A stretch of 64,000 nt of DNA from Sphingomonas cavernae (GTDB lineage: Bacteria > Pseudomonadota > Alphaproteobacteria > Sphingomonadales > Sphingomonadaceae), in NCBI RefSeq assembly GCF_003590775.1, contig NZ_QYUM01000003.1, positions 1,490,501-1,554,500 on the forward strand. Direction: 5' to 3'. The notes under the pieces were generated by a model, which was not told where the DNA came from, did not search any database, and was given only the letters and a program-made list of their open reading frames with translations. Numbering within the stretch: position 1 is the first letter of the stretch; the number at the start of each line of letters is the position of its first letter. Positions 60,852 through 64,000 of the stretch are shown here, one piece after another. The position numbers were made by a program, and so were the translations under genes.

Positions 60852-62270
60852 CTATTCGGCCGCGTCCTGCTTGCGGTCCTCTATCTCTGCGGGAGAAGGC
60901 AGAAGTTCGGGCGGCTGGCGGGCGAGCGTGTCGACGCTCTCGATCGCTTCGATTTCGCGGGCGCCTGTCTCGACATTGAGGTCTCGGAATTTGCGGCCTG
61001 TGACGAGCACGCGCCCCTCGAAGCTCGCGACAAACTTGTTGTAGTTGTCGACTGCGCTGTTCAGCCCACCGCCGACGCGCTTGAGATGCCCGGCCGCGGT
61101 TGCCAGCCGCTCATACATTTCCTTGCCCAACGCACCGATCGCCTGCGCCTCTTCGGCCAGTTTTTCCTGCCGCCAGACACTTGCGACTGTACGTGCGATC
61201 GCAACGAGGTTGGTCGGGGTCGCAAGCAGCACGCGGCGCTCGAACGCCCAATCCCAGAGCGAGTCGTCCTGTTCGAGCGCGGCCGACAGGAAGTGCTCGC
61301 CCGGGATATACATCACCACATAGTCCGCGGCCTTGCCAAAGCGCTCCCAATAGCCCTTCTCACCAAGCTGGCGCGCATGGTTGCGGATCGACGCAGCATG
61401 CATTTTCAAATGGTTGAGCCGTATTGCTTCATCAACTTCTTCAGACGCATCGAGATAGGCGTTGAGCGAGCATTTGGCATCAATCACGAGTTCGCGGCCA
61501 CCGGGCAACCGCACGATGACGTCAGGGCGCAGTCGTCCGTCATCGGTGTCGACCGAAACCTCGGTGCGGAAATCGGCGTGCGGCGAAAGCCCGGCCTGTT
61601 CCAGCACATTCCTGAGTGATTGCTCGCCCCAGCGCCCGCGCGCCTTGGGACTCGACCGAAGCGCGTTGACGAGCCGTGCCGCCTCGTCCTTGACCTGCCC
61701 CTGCCCCACGCGCACCTGCTCCATCTGCTCGCGCAGACCGGCGTAGCTGTCAACGCGCTCCTTCTCGACGCGCTGCAACCCTTCCTCATAGCGTTTGAGC
61801 GTCGTCTCGACGGGGTTGAGCAACGCTTTCAACTGCGCCTCGCTCTTCTCCCCCGCCTGGTGAAAGCGCTGGTCTGCCCGATCGAGAAACTGGCGCTGCG
61901 CTTCGCTGAGCAGCTTTTGTCCGACCTCGCTGAACTGAGCGGAAAGCGCATCCTTGGCTTCGAGCAGCGCCTTGATCTGGTCCTGAAGCGCCTGTTCACG
62001 CGCGGTGCGCTCGGCACGCAGCGCGGCGAGCTCGGTCCGCGCTGTCTCGCGCCCCGCCGAGACATCGGCAAGCGCTTGCTGAAGCTGAGGAACCGCCTTT
62101 GCGCGCTCCTCGGCGCCCGCCAGATCGGTGATCGCCTTTCGGAAATTGTCGAGATGATGATCGCGCTCGCTGCGAACCGTGGCAGTGCCCCGGCCTCCCA
62201 GAAACCAGCCAAGGGCCAGCCCGGCCAGCAACGCCACCACGATCGCAACCATCACCAGAGGCGTTTCCAT
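60852..62270 (-). CDS. rmuC: DNA recombination protein RmuC
   Basis: 472 residues from ATG 62270 (GGGA upstream; ATG 62291 is an alternative). One N-terminal membrane helix (MVAIVVALLAGLALGWFLGG), a coiled coil of about 140 residues, then the nuclease-like core: RWGEQSLRNVLEQAGLS, RPDVIVRLPGGRELVIDAK and YVVMYIPGEHFLSAAL. RmuC limits DNA inversions and may cut DNA. The conserved Asp/Glu-x-Lys-type site is in VIDAKCSL. Confidence 0.94.
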   Translation of the reverse strand: METPLVMVAIVVALLAGLALGWFLGGRGTATVRSERDHHLDNFRKAITDLAGAEERAKAVPQLQQALADVSAGRETARTELAALRAERTAREQALQDQIKALLEAKDALSAQFSEVGQKLLSEAQRQFLDRADQRFHQAGEKSEAQLKALLNPVETTLKRYEEGLQRVEKERVDSYAGLREQMEQVRVGQGQVKDEAARLVNALRSSPKARGRWGEQSLRNVLEQAGLSPHADFRTEVSVDTDDGRLRPDVIVRLPGGRELVIDAKCSLNAYLDASEEVDEAIRLNHLKMHAASIRNHARQLGEKGYWERFGKAADYVVMYIPGEHFLSAALEQDDSLWDWAFERRVLLATPTNLVAIARTVASVWRQEKLAEEAQAIGALGKEMYERLATAAGHLKRVGGGLNSAVDNYNKFVASFEGRVLVTGRKFRDLNVETGAREIEAIESVDTLARQPPELLPSPAEIEDRKQDAAE

Positions 62271-62435
62271 CGCACAATCCCAAAGGAACATTATGGGAAC
62301 CTTTGCCCGTTCGGCGGACGGTTGGCAACGGTTCTCGGAGCAGAATTGTGCGAGCGATACGGCTCGTCGCGCGGTCGCCCCGCCCCGGCACGGAAAAGGG
62401 TGGCACAATGGCGCTCGTCTGTGCAGGATGCCGGG

Positions 62436-62882
62436 ATGAAGCGCATTTCCGTCGCACTCGCCACGCTGGCTCTGCTCTCCGCCTGCCAGAAATCCGAACC
62501 TTCGCAGAATGATGCGGCCGCCAATGTGTCGCCGCCTGCTGCCAACGCGACCGTCGCACCGACGCCCCCGGGATTGCCGCCGGCTGACGCCAATCTGCGC
62601 TTTATAGGAGTGTGGGCGGCCGAGCCGGGGCTATGCCAGGAAGGCGCGTGGCGCTTCAGCGAGCGCGACCTCGCCACCGCGGGTGAGGTGTCGTGTGATT
62701 TCGACCGGATCAATCCCGTGCCCGGCGGCTATGATATTGCAGCGATGTGCACTGCCGAGGGCGACGAGACCAAGAACACCCTCAGGGTGCGCTTCGCCGA
62801 GTCGGTACACGCGATGAGGCTTGAGGCCGATCGCGTCCTTCAGCCCGTGAGCCTCATCTATTGCGGGCCAGCGCCGGGCTGA
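62436..62882 (+). CDS. Small lipoprotein, hypothetical
   Basis: 148 residues from ATG 62436. Lipoprotein signal MKRISVALATLALLSAC with lipobox LSAC, a disordered Ala/Pro linker (about 28-50), then a domain with RFIGVWAAEPGLCQEGAWRF and paired cysteines. A secreted beta-rich domain is likely; the family is not recognised. It converges with def. Confidence 0.8.
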   Translation: MKRISVALATLALLSACQKSEPSQNDAAANVSPPAANATVAPTPPGLPPADANLRFIGVWAAEPGLCQEGAWRFSERDLATAGEVSCDFDRINPVPGGYDIAAMCTAEGDETKNTLRVRFAESVHAMRLEADRVLQPVSLIYCGPAPG

Positions 62883-62892
62883 GGCCCAACGA

Positions 62893-63420
62893 TCAGGCTG
62901 CGTTCCTGCGCGCCTTGGCGATCTTCTTGAGGATCATGTCCTTCTTCAGCTTCGACAGATGGTCGATGAAGAGAATGCCCTCGAGATGGTCCATTTCGTG
63001 CTGCAGGCACGTCGCAAGCAGGCCGTCGAGGCGCTTCTCGTGCTGCTTGCCGTCACGATCGAGCCACCGCGCGGTGATCTCCGCGGGGCGTTCGACATCG
63101 GCATATTGGTCGGGAACCGACAGGCAGCCCTCGCTATAGACCGACATTTCCTCGGATGGATCGAGGATCTCCGGATTGATGAAAACCAGCGGCTCGCGGA
63201 CTGCCGGGCCGCCCTCTTCCTCGGGCTCCTGCAGGTCGATCACGAGGACGCGCTTGGGCACGCCCACCTGGATCGCCGCAAGCCCGATGCCCGGCGCGTC
63301 GTACATCGTCTCGAACATGTCGTCGATGAGCGCGCGGAGTTCGTCGTCGACCGTGTCGACGGGCGTGGAAATCGTACGCAGACGCGGATCGGGCGTCTCA
63401 AGGATCGGTAATATGGCCAT
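62893..63420 (-). CDS. def: Peptide deformylase
   Basis: 175 residues. The three metal-site motifs are complete: [17 protein letters not shown] (Cys ligand) and QHEMDHLEG (two His ligands and Glu). It removes formyl groups from new proteins. It lies 36 bases downstream of recR and is probably read with it. Confidence 0.97.
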   Translation of the reverse strand: MAILPILETPDPRLRTISTPVDTVDDELRALIDDMFETMYDAPGIGLAAIQVGVPKRVLVIDLQEPEEEGGPAVREPLVFINPEILDPSEEMSVYSEGCLSVPDQYADVERPAEITARWLDRDGKQHEKRLDGLLATCLQHEMDHLEGILFIDHLSKLKKDMILKKIAKARRNAA

Positions 63421-63456
63421 GGCGCCTAGCTAGGCCGTGAGCGCCAGATTTTCAAC

Positions 63457-64000
63457 CTACCCAATGGGGCGCCGCGCCCTGAGCGCCTGCGCCAGCGTGC
63501 CCTCGTCGAGATAGTCGAGTTCGCCGCCGACAGGCAGGCCATGCGCGAGCTGGGTAAGGCGTACGGGATATTGCTCGATCCGCTCGGCGATATAGTGCGC
63601 CGTCGTCTGTCCCTCGAGCGTCGCGTTCATCGCGAGAACGACCTCGTCGATTCCGCCCGCCGCGATCCGCCGGATAAGACTGTCGATCGCCAGATCTTCG
63701 GGACGCACGCCTTCAAGGGCCGAGAGACGCCCGCCAAGAACATGGAATCGGCCGGGAAAGAGACGCGAACGATCGAGCGCCCAAAGATCGGATACCTCCT
63801 CCACCACGCAAAGCGCCCGCGAGTCGCGACGCGGATCGGTGCACACGCCACACGGGTTGCTGGTATCGACGTTGCCGCAAATGTCGCAGGTCGCGAGCCG
63901 CTCGTTGACCGCCTCAAGCGCGCGCAACAGCGGCGCCATCGCGCCCTCGCGCTTCTTGAGCAGGTGGAGCACCGCGCGGCGGGCCGAGCGCGGCCCCAAA
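63457..64000 (-). CDS. recR: Recombination protein RecR, 5' end outside window
   Basis: About 181 C-terminal residues; the gene enters from the right edge with [15 protein letters not shown], the helix-hairpin-helix part, so only some 15-20 residues are missing. The zinc finger [16 protein letters not shown] and the Toprim domain ([16 protein letters not shown] and [17 protein letters not shown]) are present. RecR works with RecO and RecF to load RecA. Confidence 0.95.
   Translation of the reverse strand, partial: LGPRSARRAVLHLLKKREGAMAPLLRALEAVNERLATCDICGNVDTSNPCGVCTDPRRDSRALCVVEEVSDLWALDRSRLFPGRFHVLGGRLSALEGVRPEDLAIDSLIRRIAAGGIDEVVLAMNATLEGQTTAHYIAERIEQYPVRLTQLAHGLPVGGELDYLDEGTLAQALRARRPIG

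Overview
The window looks like chromosomal DNA of an alphaproteobacterium of the order Sphingomonadales (Sphingopyxis or Sphingomonas type). The sequence is GC-rich. It carries the alphaproteobacterial gene orders lipA-coq10-cinA-ispDF, dusB-ntrBC-ntrYX-hfq-hflX and pckA-chvIG-hprK-rapZ-ptsM-npr, and a double-length Hfq of the kind reported in sphingomonads. This assignment rests on gene content and order only; no database search was possible. About 72 protein genes and two tRNAs can be supported. Most of the DNA is ordinary core genome.

Layout. 1-6243: end of a short-chain dehydrogenase gene, yaaA, an exported repeat protein, an Lrp/AsnC regulator, two groups of palindromic repeats, and a sensor-kinase-like protein followed by a WalW-type polysaccharide deacetylase. 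6295-6560: tRNA with CAU anticodon and tRNA-Pro(UGG). 6568-11096: accessory catabolic-looking block with an AraC-type regulator, then SnoaL-like, SDR, SnoaL-like and SDR genes, then a solo LuxR-type HTH protein. 11353-16083: Ala/Glu/Asn-rich lipoprotein, M28 peptidase, EttA, small exported protein, beta-carbonic anhydrase. 16152-19754: lipA, coq10, cinA (C-terminal type), exported protein, ispDF. 20032-21390: a DUF1254/DUF1214 gene of visibly different composition, sitting between ispDF and dusB. 21669-32996: dusB-ntrB-ntrC-ntrY-ntrX-hfq-hflX-DUF2093, then an AI-2E family permease and mazG.

33017-39670 is a heavy-metal efflux operon (CDF transporter, CzcC-, CzcB- and CzcA-like proteins) read leftwards from a MerR-type promoter and operator shared with a divergent CadR/PbrR-like regulator. 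39671-40252 has no recognisable gene and contains AT-rich patches. 40253-53143 holds a DUF4010 membrane protein, secA, argJ, a TPR protein, rsmB, guaB, an M28 peptidase, an SPFH/NfeD pair and small hypotheticals. 53198-59290 is the carbon/cell-envelope control locus (pckA, ChvI/ChvG, HprK, RapZ, EIIA-Man, HPr). 59295-64000 holds an rRNA/tRNA methyltransferase, a META-domain lipoprotein, rmuC, another lipoprotein, def and the start-side part of recR.

How genes work together. NtrBC/NtrYX handle nitrogen and redox sensing next to the RNA chaperone Hfq and the ribosome GTPase HflX. ChvGI with HprK, HPr and EIIA-Man form an incomplete regulatory phosphotransfer system beside the gluconeogenic enzyme PckA. 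The metal operon is a self-contained sensor-and-export module. I see no phage, CRISPR array, insertion sequence or defence system. The points most worth a second look are the tandem Hfq, an SDR with Phe in place of the catalytic Tyr, the SnoaL/SDR block, a sensor kinase lacking ATP-binding signatures, and several hairpins.
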